Below are positions 23,003 through 31,620 of a stretch of 37,082 nt of DNA, one piece after another. Each line of letters begins with the position of its first letter. Position 1 is the first letter of the stretch. The notes beneath the pieces were generated by a model. The model was not told the DNA's origin. It saw only the letters and a program-made list of their open reading frames with translations, and made no database searches. The translations under genes were made by a program, and so were the position numbers. Source of the stretch: a virus; IMG/VR virus record IMGVR_UViG_3300013128_000014, positions 1 to 37,082 of that record; one strand, 5' to 3'.

Positions 23003-24573
23003 TGGCACTCATCCCACAGCCAATTCTCGATTTCAGCGACAAAGACTTCGCGTCATTGCGATTGCGCTTGCAGGGTCTTGCGCGATCTCTCCATCCCGAA
23101 TGGACGGACTTCAATGACGCCAACTTCGGCAACATCCTGCTGGAGTTGATGGCATTTACCGGTGACGTGATGACGTTCTACCAGGACGCCCAGGCCCGGG
23201 AACAGTTCTGGCCGACCGTAACGCGCCGCATCTCGGCAATACGCCTGGGGCGGCTCATCAACTTCACCATGCCAGGACCGACTCCGGCGACGGGCGAAGT
23301 CCGCTTCCAGCTGCGGGCCGCCCAGGCGACGGACGTGCTCATCCCGGTTGGCACCCGGTTGCGGTCGAGCGACCCGTTGAACCCCCGGCCCTACATCACG
23401 ACCAACACCGATGTCGTGAAGATCCTCGCCGGTAACACGTCGGTCATGGTTCCGGTGGAGCAATCCGAGCGCGTGTCAGGCGAGATGTTCGACTCATCGG
23501 GTGGACCAAACCAGGAGTTCGTGCTGGAACGCCTCCCCTACATGGATGGGTCTGCGGTTGTCACGGCGTCCAACGGTCCGTACACCGTCATCCAGTCATT
23601 CATCGACGTGCTGTCTGCCAATCCCCGCCGTTTTGTTGAGCTGGTGGACCAGGACGATCGCGCCCACATCCGATTTGGCAACGGCATCCTGGGGGAGATT
23701 CCACTCGGTGCAGTGTCCATCGACTACAAGGTCACGCAGGGTTCCGAGGGAAGCGTGGAAATTGGGCAGTTGAACCGCATCTCGGACCCCATCCTCGACT
23801 CCGTTGGTGCCACCGTCTCTGGCCTCACAGTCACCAACCTCACAGCGATTGCAGGCGGCGCTGACCGCATGACCGTCAGTCAGGCCCGCAGCTTGGCACC
23901 CGCGTCGCTGCGTGCCCTCAACCGCTCTGTCACCCGCCCGGATTTCCAGACCCACGCTGCCGAAGTCTCCGGTGTGGGCCGCGTCGTGATGCTGACCTCC
24001 AACGAGGACGGCGCCGTCCAAGAGAACTCTGGCCTGTTGCTGGTCGTCGCCCGCGGCGCTCGCTTGGATTCGGGGCTGTTCAAACCTGCCGCGCCATCGC
24101 AGCAGTTGTTGGCCGCAGTGATCAACCAAGTCACGGTCGTGAAGCCCGCGACAATCACGTTCCGTGTGGATGCGATCGGTGCGCCGTTTCTCGATGTGAA
24201 CCTTTCGACGTACGTCCACTTCTCGAATGGCGCCGACAAGGCTGCCACCGCAGAAGAAATCGTCAACGCGCTCGAAGACTTCTTCGCCAGCAACTTGGCG
24301 AACGGCACCGACAATCCCGCCGTGGATTTCGGCGCCAACATCCTCAACGACCAAGCAGTTCCTGTTGCCGAGATTGCGTGGAGCGACGTCCTCAACGCCA
24401 TCCGTGACGTGAACGGTGTGCGTCGAATTGATGACGGTGACAATGGTTTGCGCCTGAACGGTTTGCGCCAGAGCTTGGTGCTTGGACTGCGTGAGTTCCC
24501 CCGTTTGCGCCAGGTTCAAATCTACGACGCAGCCAACAACACCATCCTTCTCAGCGTGGACGTGGGCGTTTAA
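23002..24573 (+). CDS. Baseplate J / gp6-like wedge protein
   Basis: This is a 523-residue wedge protein that forms the iris ring of the baseplate with gp25. Typical features are an N-terminal FASLRLRLQGLARSLHPEWT and then FGNILLELMAFTGDVMTFYQ near residue 36-55. GNGILGEIPLGAVSIDYKV at about 230 is a central family signature, followed by RSLAPASLRALNRSVTRPDF (residues about 295-315), which resembles the J-like 'AP..lr...R.vTr.Dy' motif. The C-terminus includes IRDVNGVRRI. The start overlaps gp25 and the stop overlaps the next gene (TAATG). The conserved gene order gp25-gp6 agrees. Confidence 0.92.
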   Translation: MALIPQPILDFSDKDFASLRLRLQGLARSLHPEWTDFNDANFGNILLELMAFTGDVMTFYQDAQAREQFWPTVTRRISAIRLGRLINFTMPGPTPATGEVRFQLRAAQATDVLIPVGTRLRSSDPLNPRPYITTNTDVVKILAGNTSVMVPVEQSERVSGEMFDSSGGPNQEFVLERLPYMDGSAVVTASNGPYTVIQSFIDVLSANPRRFVELVDQDDRAHIRFGNGILGEIPLGAVSIDYKVTQGSEGSVEIGQLNRISDPILDSVGATVSGLTVTNLTAIAGGADRMTVSQARSLAPASLRALNRSVTRPDFQTHAAEVSGVGRVVMLTSNEDGAVQENSGLLLVVARGARLDSGLFKPAAPSQQLLAAVINQVTVVKPATITFRVDAIGAPFLDVNLSTYVHFSNGADKAATAEEIVNALEDFFASNLANGTDNPAVDFGANILNDQAVPVAEIAWSDVLNAIRDVNGVRRIDDGDNGLRLNGLRQSLVLGLREFPRLRQVQIYDAANNTILLSVDVGV

Positions 24574-25628
24574 TGCCGCAGAATTTCCAAAACCCTTCGT
24601 ACGAAATTCCGGGCCTTGACGTTGGCGTGGCCCTGGATTGGGGCGTGACCATCCTGAACTCGTTTGTGGAGTTCTCGCGGTTCACCCGTGGCGACGCCGT
24701 GGGAATCATCTCGGTCTTCAACGCGATCATTCCCTTGGGTGTCAGCGTCATCGACAACGAGGACGGCACGCTCACCTTGACTTCGGCGGTCGGAACGACC
24801 GAAGCTGTTGAATCCTTTGCTTTCGGCTGGAAGGGCAACCAGTTCTACCTGTTTGCGTTCCCGCCCAACTTCCTTCTTGGTGCGCTGATCTCAGGTGCCA
24901 AGCGAGTTGAGGACCTGGAAGATGGGTTCGGCGTAGACCTGAACTTCATCACGGATGTTGGCGCCACGACAACTGTGATACCAATCAAAGACGGCACACT
25001 GGTGCCGAATGCTTACGTGGGTGTGCCCCTTGAGGTGAACGGCTTGCGGCGCATCGTCGTGTCCAACACCGCTACGGCATTCACAGTTTCTGTGGCGCTG
25101 CCGATCGCGCCCAATGCGAACAAGGCTGTGCGTGTGCAGTACGGGCCGACCAACGACGTTGGGTTTCTGTCGTCCTTCACGGGCTTGGCGGGTAACGATG
25201 GTTTCAACGAAACCTTCAATGGCGGCTGGCCCGCAGGTGCGCCGCCCACATTCCAAGAGGCGTTCGACCCGGCCTTGTTGTTGGGCTCCAACCTCAACAA
25301 CGTCTTCCTCAACGGCTCGGCGCTGCCGTCTGGCCAATTCGCAAACGACGTACGCTTCCGCGTGTTCCAAGTCGGTCCGACCGGATCACCCAACGGACTG
25401 GTGATGAGCTACCGCAATCGGTTCGGCTCCCTCATCAACTCGTTCCCCATCACCTTCACTGTTCCCCTGGGCACAGCCATCCCACCCGAAGGTATCGACG
25501 TACCCCTTCAAGCCTTCAACTTCGACGGCATCCAGGATCTTGTTGCCATGTCCGAAAGTTCCCCGCCGTACAGCACCTACGCCATGGTTGCCAACCCCGG
25601 CCTTGACTTGGAAAGGGCGGACTTCTGA
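24573..25628 (+). CDS. Baseplate-associated protein, beta-rich, unknown family
   Basis: This is a 351-residue protein, first of a set of seven between baseplate J and the gpI-like gene. The N-terminus (EIPGLDVGVALDWGVTILNS) looks like a beta-rich or short-helix cap. The middle contains repeated short strands and aromatic-rich turns (SFAFGWKGNQFYLFAFPPNF, FNETFNGGWPAGAPP). Near residue 120-180, TDVGATTTVIPIKDGT and FTVSVALPIAPNANKAVRV suggest a beta sandwich. No enzyme motif is visible. The start is TAATG-coupled to baseplate J, so it is probably made at baseplate stoichiometry. A tail fibre connector or peripheral baseplate role is inferred. Confidence 0.82.
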   Translation: MPQNFQNPSYEIPGLDVGVALDWGVTILNSFVEFSRFTRGDAVGIISVFNAIIPLGVSVIDNEDGTLTLTSAVGTTEAVESFAFGWKGNQFYLFAFPPNFLLGALISGAKRVEDLEDGFGVDLNFITDVGATTTVIPIKDGTLVPNAYVGVPLEVNGLRRIVVSNTATAFTVSVALPIAPNANKAVRVQYGPTNDVGFLSSFTGLAGNDGFNETFNGGWPAGAPPTFQEAFDPALLLGSNLNNVFLNGSALPSGQFANDVRFRVFQVGPTGSPNGLVMSYRNRFGSLINSFPITFTVPLGTAIPPEGIDVPLQAFNFDGIQDLVAMSESSPPYSTYAMVANPGLDLERADF

Positions 25629-26095
25629 TGGGCAACGAAACGTTTGAATCTAATTGGAGCAACAACCAGACCGCCCAGTTCGCATTCGTGGATGCGAACT
25701 TGGAGCGTTCTGAGTTCGATGAAGTCCTTGCGGCAAGACTTGACCTGACAACCAACACGTACACGCACATTGCCAACGTGGTGGGCGGCGGGCGTCGTTT
25801 GTCCATTCGTGTGACCGAACCAACGGGTACAGTCGCCAACTCGCCCGCTGACATCTCGGTGGATTGGGTGGATTTCAATTCCGGCCCTGCGGCCAACGTG
25901 ATACAAATTCCGCAGAATACCGCGCAAAACACGCAATACATCATTGCGACCCCGCCCGCGAATGCGCCGTTCAGCATTCTGCTTCTGTCTACTTCCGATA
26001 ACTTTTCCGCAGGTGAAGCGGAAGCATATATCTCTCGTGCAAATGTCGAGTCGTTTGAAGTTGAATGGCCCGCACCCACCCCAGGTTTGGAGTAA
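25628..26095 (+). CDS. Small beta-rich baseplate-region protein, unknown
   Basis: This is a 155-residue protein starting inside the previous stop (TGATG). It is rich in Asn, Thr, Ser and Ala with alternating hydrophobics (GGRRLSIRVTEPTGTVANSP, VIQIPQNTAQNTQYIIATPP), a pattern expected for a single beta-sandwich domain. The pattern of a repeated domain with neighbours at 24573 and 26101 is plausible, since all three carry phrases such as 'N..TF' and 'GW', but no alignment was possible by eye. No cysteine and no membrane segment are seen. Function unknown. Confidence 0.8.
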   Translation: MGNETFESNWSNNQTAQFAFVDANLERSEFDEVLAARLDLTTNTYTHIANVVGGGRRLSIRVTEPTGTVANSPADISVDWVDFNSGPAANVIQIPQNTAQNTQYIIATPPANAPFSILLLSTSDNFSAGEAEAYISRANVESFEVEWPAPTPGLE

Positions 26096-26100
26096 AGATC

Positions 26101-26811
26101 ATGGCAGCTGTAGATTGGATTGAGATGGCGAACAGCTTGGATGCCAACACCCTCGCCCGAGGTGTGACGGCAGGTACGACCAAGCCGCAAAGCAACCCGG
26201 GCAACAACTTCGTTTACGGTTGGAACTCGTTGCTCTCCACGGTGGGCGCGCACGGGCTCTACGTGGACAAGCCGTCATTCAACCCACTGCGCAACGATGC
26301 GAACAACCCGACGGGCGGTTCCATTCGCGCAGCCATGAAGCGGGGTGTTGGTGGCGGCGGCACGTTGAACGTCGGATTCACACCGATGATCTGCATCAAC
26401 ATGCAGGGCGCCGATGTTGTGTCGTCGGGCTATCTGCTCGGCCTTGAGGACGCGGACCCCGCACGCATCGTGCTCGTGAAAGGTGCACCGGTTTCGGGCC
26501 TGCCTTCGAGCACGGCACTCCGGGTGTCATCACAAGCAGTGCAAGCCAACACGTGGGTGCACTTGCGCCTGGACGCCATCTTCAACGCCAACGGTGACGT
26601 GGTGTTGAACGTGTTCCAGAGCACCGGCAACAACGTCGAGACGCCGAACTGGCAACCCGTCCCTGGCATGGACTCGTTCATCGACGATGCCATCGCCGTG
26701 AACACCGGGTCGCTTCCGTTCGCTGGCGGATTTGCGGGCTTTGCTTTCTACACGAAGGACTTGCAAAAGCGCGCCTACGTTGATCACATCGAAGTCTTGC
26801 GGCAGAAGTAA
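26101..26811 (+). CDS. Concanavalin-like beta-sandwich protein candidate
   Basis: This is a 236-residue protein, started at ATG 26101 with GGAG eight bases upstream; the earlier ATG at 26065 lies inside the previous gene and has none. The second half reads NTWVHLRLDAIFNANGDVVL and then FAGFAFYTKDLQKRAYVDHI near the end, a pattern of strands separated by short turns that resembles LamG/ConA-like jelly-roll domains often used for carbohydrate binding. That family call is a guess from the W-x-H-x-R-L and Y-V-D-x-I landmarks. It may be a receptor-binding or structural protein on the baseplate rim. Confidence 0.78.
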   Translation: MAAVDWIEMANSLDANTLARGVTAGTTKPQSNPGNNFVYGWNSLLSTVGAHGLYVDKPSFNPLRNDANNPTGGSIRAAMKRGVGGGGTLNVGFTPMICINMQGADVVSSGYLLGLEDADPARIVLVKGAPVSGLPSSTALRVSSQAVQANTWVHLRLDAIFNANGDVVLNVFQSTGNNVETPNWQPVPGMDSFIDDAIAVNTGSLPFAGGFAGFAFYTKDLQKRAYVDHIEVLRQK

Positions 26812-26840
26812 ACAATCACGGCCAGCAGAAGCTCTCCATC

Positions 26841-27791
26841 ATGCCCGCGCTACGCAACACCCCGTTCGACAATCTCCTTGGTGCCTACCAGGGCAGGTTG
26901 CGTCCGGGCGTTGCGCCCGCAGCTGACGGGTCACATGTCTGGTGTATGGGCATGGACCTCACCCCCCGGGCAGAGGCGCTTCGCCATGGGGATTACATCC
27001 AGATCGACCAGCAGATTGATGTCACGGACATCACGTACCTGCGGGCACAGGTCTGGATGCGGCAGTCGGTCAACCTCGACCGGCGCACGTTCCCCAATAC
27101 GGTTGAGTTCGTCGCCCTGAACTCGTCCACCATCACCAACGTGGTGAGTGGCAGCCCGGGCATCCCGGCGCGGGTGACGACGGCAGGGAAACACTACCTC
27201 GTCACGGGCGAGACGGTCGTCATCCGAAATGTGGTGGGCGTCCTCTTTGTGAATGGGCGGTTCACAGTGACCCGCATCAACGACTTCCAATTCGACCTGG
27301 ACGGCGTTGAAGGATCAGGGACCTACGTTTCCGGGGGTAGCCTCGGGCGGGGCGAGCGCATCTACACCCCGGCTGGCTGGACCAAGGAAGAGTACCAACG
27401 GACGCTCGACGTGTCGGGATCAAACTTCGCCAACAATAACGGTCAGTACCGCGTCCTCGGGTTCCAGACGCAGCCGGGCGTTGACCCGCCGCGCCTGGCC
27501 TACGTCGAGCGCCCCACCGGCACCCCCATCACGGCAGACGACATCGCGACTTCCCCGAGCCTGGCTGTCACCGGGCGCGGCAACCGGTGGAAGATTTCGC
27601 TGATGGTCGATACGGGCGGCGGGTTCGTCGAGCGATCCCGCGTCGTCCAGAACATCTCCCAGGGTGGGTTCTTCCGAACGGACTTGGGCGCCTACGTTCG
27701 CCGCCTGACAGGTCCCCAGAATTTCGCGATTCGATGTACACTGGTGCAGCACGAATCGAACAATGTGTACAACCTTCCACCCCAACCGTAA
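26841..27791 (+). CDS. Baseplate-region protein with E1-FCCH-like beta module
   Basis: This is a 316-residue protein. Residues about 90-170 contain a small beta-barrel module resembling the repeat often annotated as a ubiquitin-activating-E1 FCCH-like domain in phage tail and fibre proteins: HYLVTGETVVIRNVVGV, NGRFTVTRINDFQFDLDGV and GSGTYVSGGS. It is a structural fold name; nothing suggests ubiquitin chemistry. The N-terminal part (DYIQIDQQIDVTDITYLRAQ) and C-terminal part (WKISLMVDTGGGFVERSRVV) resemble strands of a ConA-like sandwich into which the module may be inserted. No clear ribosome site precedes ATG 26841; the gap upstream is 29 bases. Confidence 0.76.
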   Translation: MPALRNTPFDNLLGAYQGRLRPGVAPAADGSHVWCMGMDLTPRAEALRHGDYIQIDQQIDVTDITYLRAQVWMRQSVNLDRRTFPNTVEFVALNSSTITNVVSGSPGIPARVTTAGKHYLVTGETVVIRNVVGVLFVNGRFTVTRINDFQFDLDGVEGSGTYVSGGSLGRGERIYTPAGWTKEEYQRTLDVSGSNFANNNGQYRVLGFQTQPGVDPPRLAYVERPTGTPITADDIATSPSLAVTGRGNRWKISLMVDTGGGFVERSRVVQNISQGGFFRTDLGAYVRRLTGPQNFAIRCTLVQHESNNVYNLPPQP

Positions 27792-27800
27792 GTTGTAGCC

Positions 27801-28055
27801 ATGCTTCACACAGGAAAGTCAGTTGTCGAGTTCTCCGCGCAGGGTGCAACCCACTCGCGCGTCAAGCTCGTGAATCCTGAGACGGGGGTGGGCATGGCTG
27901 TGATTGAGTTCGAGAACGCCGAACCCGTCATTGAGCTGGACGACATCATCGAGATGGAGTCCCCGATCCGCCATTACCTCGTGAAGTCGAACTGTATCAA
28001 GACCGCTGCCGGGTTGATTGCAATGGTTCACGCAACCCCGACAAACTACCCCTAG
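27801..28055 (+). CDS. Small beta-rich protein, unknown
   Basis: This is an 84-residue protein with ATG 27801 and no obvious ribosome site. It consists of short strands and turns (SVVEFSAQGATHSRVKLVNP, MAVIEFENAEPVIELDDIIE) with no long helix. It sits between a baseplate-region protein and a 378-residue gene. No family is recognised. A plug, cap or chaperone role in baseplate assembly is possible only from position. Codon usage appears like that of its neighbours, supporting coding. Confidence 0.74.
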   Translation: MLHTGKSVVEFSAQGATHSRVKLVNPETGVGMAVIEFENAEPVIELDDIIEMESPIRHYLVKSNCIKTAAGLIAMVHATPTNYP

Positions 28056-28066
28056 AGGAGAACACC

Positions 28067-29203
28067 ATGCCGCTTCCCGTACTGGTAAAAACTTGGCGCT
28101 TCAACTCGCAGCAAATCGCTGCACCTGGAAGCGCGCACGACACCCATAGGCTGGCTTGGTGGGCTGTTTACAATGCGCTGCGTGGCCAAACGTACAACAA
28201 CACTGGTGCGCTTTCGTGGACGAACTCTTCGGGTGTTGGTGCTGCTGCACCGTCAGTGTTGTGGACCACTGACCGAAGTTGCAACTCGCTGGTTGCAGGG
28301 ACAGCTGGTGACAACGTGAATCGTCTTCTTACGTTCGCTGACATTGTTCATGCCAGCGATGGCGCGAGTGCGCACAGTTGGGGTGCGTTGAAAAACACAG
28401 CGATCGGTGCAGAACTCTGCATGGATTTTATGTCCGACAATTTTAACCCTAGCGCTTTACACAGCAATGGTTTCATGACCAGCATGTTGGCTTTTCCAAC
28501 AGGCGGAACCACAACCGCCAGGCCGACAGCAACTGACGAGAATCGTATCTTCTCCGCCACCACGCAGGGGTACGATGCAGCTTCCAAGATCTGGTTGGGC
28601 GACTCTCCCAATTCCGCCCACGTCGTCCATACCTGGGCGTCCACTGACGGCGAGTGCTGGCGAATCGTCATTATGCGCGCAGGTTACTCTGTGTTCCAGC
28701 TTCTTATTGAGAAGCCTCAATCGCCTGTTGTCCTTCTTGGTACTCCAAATCATACGTGGAATGGTTTGGATCAACCTTATGTGGCGTATGCGCACGGTGC
28801 TGCAACCGATGGCCCGGCGTTTCGTGTTTCGCAGTACCCCTACTGGCACCTTGCGCAAGAAAGACTTGGCACCCATATGGGGAACTTCGTTGACACGACC
28901 CAGTCTGTCGCAAAGCGTGCGCGCCTCAGCACTGAGTTCGACATGTACGCTCCAGCTGTGCCGCTGACCCGAACAGGTAGATCCGACTTCACGAACAAGT
29001 TCCCTGCCAGTCCTTTGGCGATCATCAGCCAGGAAACTGGATTCAAAGGTCGCATGGGTGTGATGACTGATTTGTGGGCCGGTACAGATACCGATCAGGG
29101 TGTTGCTGAGGGGGACAACTACCCAGATGATCTCACACGCCAGTTTGTTGCCCTGGGTGCGTTCATCTATCCCTGGAACTCAACGGTCATGCTGACCAGC
29201 TAG
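28067..29203 (+). CDS. Structural protein, receptor-binding candidate
   Basis: This is a 378-residue protein with a strong AGGAG ribosome site before ATG 28067. Aromatic-rich segments near the N-terminus include RLAWWAVYNALRGQTYNN. A middle region, CWRIVIMRAGYSVFQLLIEK and then PVVLLGTPNHTWNGLDQPYV, is a beta-strand pattern. It also contains a repeated aromatic phrase (FRVSQYPYWHL). No enzymatic motif was recognised. It is unlike its neighbours in having more cysteine and histidine. Position among rim-type baseplate genes, before the gpI-like protein, makes a receptor-binding or peripheral baseplate part plausible but uncertain. Confidence 0.77.
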   Translation: MPLPVLVKTWRFNSQQIAAPGSAHDTHRLAWWAVYNALRGQTYNNTGALSWTNSSGVGAAAPSVLWTTDRSCNSLVAGTAGDNVNRLLTFADIVHASDGASAHSWGALKNTAIGAELCMDFMSDNFNPSALHSNGFMTSMLAFPTGGTTTARPTATDENRIFSATTQGYDAASKIWLGDSPNSAHVVHTWASTDGECWRIVIMRAGYSVFQLLIEKPQSPVVLLGTPNHTWNGLDQPYVAYAHGAATDGPAFRVSQYPYWHLAQERLGTHMGNFVDTTQSVAKRARLSTEFDMYAPAVPLTRTGRSDFTNKFPASPLAIISQETGFKGRMGVMTDLWAGTDTDQGVAEGDNYPDDLTRQFVALGAFIYPWNSTVMLTS

Positions 29204-29211
29204 GAGGTCGC

Positions 29212-29811
29212 ATGGCCGACGAACCCCTAGACGAATACCCAGAAGTCATCACCGGCTTCTGGGAATCACCAAAGCGTCTCGACCCCAGAGCCGTTGAGTT
29301 TTACCCAGAAGTCATCACCGGCTTCTGGGAATCACCGAAACGGCTTGACCCCAGGGCCGTTGAGTTTTATTTGGACGTCGTCCCGGGGTTCTTTGAGACA
29401 GGGAAGTTGTTTGGTCCTCAACCAATCGAGTTCTTCGCCTTGCCCGTCCTTGAAGCGGCACCCACGCCACCTGATGGTGTGCCGCCTGTGGTTACGTACG
29501 ACCCGCCATCGGGAACCGTACTGTCCGCACCTGGCCGTGTAATCTCGATTCACGCCACAGACGAAACTGAAATTCTGCGGTTCATGATCAGCGTGGAACT
29601 CGCGCCTGACCCTGATACCGGAGAACGCGTTTGGGAAGTGGTGTACAACGGCGCACGCTTCTCTGACAAGTATGCCGCGTCCTTCTTCGTCACGAACACG
29701 CTCACCTCCAAGCTCGCACGCATCGTTCGCAATGGTGGCTTCGGTGTTGGAGAGAATCCCCGATTTGAAGTCATACTGTTCGACAAAGCTGGCAACATCG
29801 CTACGTCATGA
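29212..29811 (+). CDS. Protein with tandem repeats and C-terminal Ig-like domain
   Basis: This is a 199-residue protein with an AGGAGG ribosome site before ATG 29212. Residues 9-30 and 31-52 are near-identical copies, each YPEVITGFWES followed by PKRLDPRAVEF, and residues 53-74 are a diverged third copy (YLDVVPGFFETGKLFGPQPI). After a Pro-rich linker (PTPPDGVPPVV), residues 95-199 look like an immunoglobulin-like beta sandwich with TYDPPSGTVLSAPGRVISIH and NPRFEVILFDKAGNIA. The repeats may be binding arms for another baseplate protein, with the number of copies flexible. The stop overlaps the next start (ATGA). Confidence 0.82.
   Translation: MADEPLDEYPEVITGFWESPKRLDPRAVEFYPEVITGFWESPKRLDPRAVEFYLDVVPGFFETGKLFGPQPIEFFALPVLEAAPTPPDGVPPVVTYDPPSGTVLSAPGRVISIHATDETEILRFMISVELAPDPDTGERVWEVVYNGARFSDKYAASFFVTNTLTSKLARIVRNGGFGVGENPRFEVILFDKAGNIATS
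29236..29433 (+). repeat. 66-bp tandem coding repeats, two near-identical plus one diverged
   Basis: The first two 66-base units (29236-29301 and 29302-29367) are almost identical at DNA level. A third (29368-29433) is clearly related only at protein level. The recent first duplication with an older third copy shows repeated expansion in frame. Confidence 0.88.
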
Positions 29812-31469
29812 GTTCACAAGCGCAATACACCGTCGTCCCACCCGTACCGCCGCTGGTCCCACCAGAGCAGTTGGCGCAGGACACGATTGCGTTTTTGAAC
29901 GTGAAGCTGCCCACCATCTACATCGACGTTGCCAACGAAGTAGACGACGCAGACCTCAGCGGCCAGGTCTTCCTCAACAACCGCATCCCGCAACCGGCTG
30001 AGACTGACGTTCCGATCAGCGCGCCCATCGAACTGATGGCGAACGTCATCAACGACACGGGCCTGAGTGCGGGCACCATCACCATCACCGACAAAGGTGG
30101 GACGGTGATGGCTTGGACGCTGAGCGGGGGGTTCCACGGAACGTACTCAGCCTCTGTCCAGAATGGCATCATCAGCCAAGGTGCCGTTGGCGCAGACGAG
30201 TTCCGTTGGCAATTGATTCGGGCGACGCCTTGGACGTCCCAAGACCGGGTTGTCGTGCGCGTTCAACTGACGCCCACCGTCGGTGCTGCGATCGACGTGA
30301 CCTACTTCTTCTTCATCGAAGATGTGACGGTCCCTGCCCTCATCCGGGCCGAGACGCGGGGCCTTCGTCGGTTGCGCCTGACGTTCAATGAACCCGTCGT
30401 CATGTCTGCCGACGAAGGTGGGGCGTTACGCGTGCGCGACCTGTCCGGGCGACTGACGTTTGTCACCCCCAACGTCATCGAAGTCGAGACCCGCAACTTC
30501 CCCGCCGACCTCACCGGAGAGTTCATCTGTGTGTCAGCTGCGGTCGAAGCGGTCAACAACCGGTACTACCTGGTGGACAGCTCCACGCAGGGGACGCCCA
30601 ACGAGATCACCACGGTCGAGGACACGGTCGTGACCGAAGGCCCGAACGTCGCGCACCGGTTGTTCTCCAGCCCGTACCATCTCCAGGCGATCATCGCGCC
30701 CGAGCGCATTTACCCTGCGTTCACCCCCTGTGTGATCGGGGCCGTTCAAATCAACGACAGCACAGTCGAGCTGTTGCTTGACCAGCAACTGACGCCAAAC
30801 CACACGTACCAGATCACAGCCAACGGCATCGGGGACGCGGCCAACCCGACCAACATCCGGGACACGACGTCGCTGACCTTCACGTCAGAGGGCCTGCCCC
30901 GCGTCGCCGGTCGCGAGTTCTCGCTGTGGAACTTCATCCCTCAAGGGAGCAAACGGGACGACACCACGCGCGACATGGAGCGCCTGATCCGCATTCTCGA
31001 CGAGCCCGTGCAGCTCATGCTCGCGGACATCGATCGGTACGACCGTGTCTACGATTTCGACACGGCAGAAGAAGCGTTCGTGGACGCCATGCTTCTGCAC
31101 CTCGGCAACCCCTACACGTTCTTCCGCAGCGACCTGGAAAAACGGAAGGTCGCCAGCCATCTCGTCGAGACCTACAAAGTCTCCGGCGCCGAAGCTGCCA
31201 TCGAGCAAGCCATCCTCCAGATCCTCGGGTTCACCGCGGAGGTCCAGCCGTTCAATGACCTGGAAGGGCAGTGGATTCTGGGCGAAGGCGAACTTGGAGA
31301 CGACACGTACCTCGGGCCGAGCAGCCAGTTTCTGCTTTACAGCTTCGAGATCGATGTGTTCGTGGACAGCCTCACGGATACCGAACGTGCGATCATCCAG
31401 GAGATCGGACACGCATGGCGACCGGCGCACACCCACCTCATCCGAATCAACGAAGTCGGTCCTCCGTAA
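29808..31469 (+). CDS. gpI-like baseplate wedge protein with N-terminal Ig-like domains
   Basis: This is a 553-residue protein. Residues about 380-553 match a P2 gpI-type tail protein: MERLIRILDEPVQLMLADID, then EEAFVDAMLLHLGNPYTFF, KVASHLVETYKVSGAEAAIE, QAILQILGFTAEVQPFND, and the final IIQEIGHAWRPAHTHLIRIN. Residues about 40-370 hold three beta domains; the third carries RRLRLTFNEPVVMSADEGG and then TVELLLDQQLTPNHTYQITA, typical of Big_5/SbsA-like Ig domains. In P2 the I gene directly follows J, but here seven genes intervene. Role: anchors tail fibres or spikes to the wedge. Start overlaps the previous stop (ATGA). The N-terminal Ig array is an extra. Confidence 0.85.
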   Translation: MSSQAQYTVVPPVPPLVPPEQLAQDTIAFLNVKLPTIYIDVANEVDDADLSGQVFLNNRIPQPAETDVPISAPIELMANVINDTGLSAGTITITDKGGTVMAWTLSGGFHGTYSASVQNGIISQGAVGADEFRWQLIRATPWTSQDRVVVRVQLTPTVGAAIDVTYFFFIEDVTVPALIRAETRGLRRLRLTFNEPVVMSADEGGALRVRDLSGRLTFVTPNVIEVETRNFPADLTGEFICVSAAVEAVNNRYYLVDSSTQGTPNEITTVEDTVVTEGPNVAHRLFSSPYHLQAIIAPERIYPAFTPCVIGAVQINDSTVELLLDQQLTPNHTYQITANGIGDAANPTNIRDTTSLTFTSEGLPRVAGREFSLWNFIPQGSKRDDTTRDMERLIRILDEPVQLMLADIDRYDRVYDFDTAEEAFVDAMLLHLGNPYTFFRSDLEKRKVASHLVETYKVSGAEAAIEQAILQILGFTAEVQPFNDLEGQWILGEGELGDDTYLGPSSQFLLYSFEIDVFVDSLTDTERAIIQEIGHAWRPAHTHLIRINEVGPP

Positions 31470-31497
31470 ATCGTGAAACACAGCAGAAGTTTGTGTG

Positions 31498-31513
31498 ACA
31501 AATCATGATTTGT
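31498..31513. promoter_or_regulatory. Perfect 16-bp palindrome, operator-like
   Basis: ACAAATCATGATTTGT reads the same on both strands. It lies in an AT-rich 151-base gap before the beta-helix spike gene. It could be a regulator site. No binding partner is known, and chance cannot be ruled out. Confidence 0.45.
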
Positions 31514-31558
31514 TGAAGGAACCCCTGCATCAAAATTTGAAAAGAAAAACAAACATCT

Positions 31559-31583
31559 GCGGTTAACAACCGCTTGGTTTTCT
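31559..31583 (+). terminator. Candidate terminator before beta-helix spike gene
   Basis: GCGGTT at 31559-31564 pairs with AACCGC at 31568-31573 around an AAC loop, and TTGGTTTTCT follows. The stem is short but GC-rich and the T-tract is imperfect. It would separate the gpI-like operon from the spike gene. Confidence 0.5.
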
Positions 31584-31620
31584 AGCACAATACGTTCCAA
31601 CAACTGAGGTCACCTACCCC

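Noticed and set aside
11699-24573. An extracellular contractile injection system (Afp/PVC-like) rather than a phage
   Set aside because: Portal, protease, scaffold, capsid and neck genes are contiguous with the tail genes, and no AAA+ ATPase or toxin cargo gene typical of eCIS is seen.
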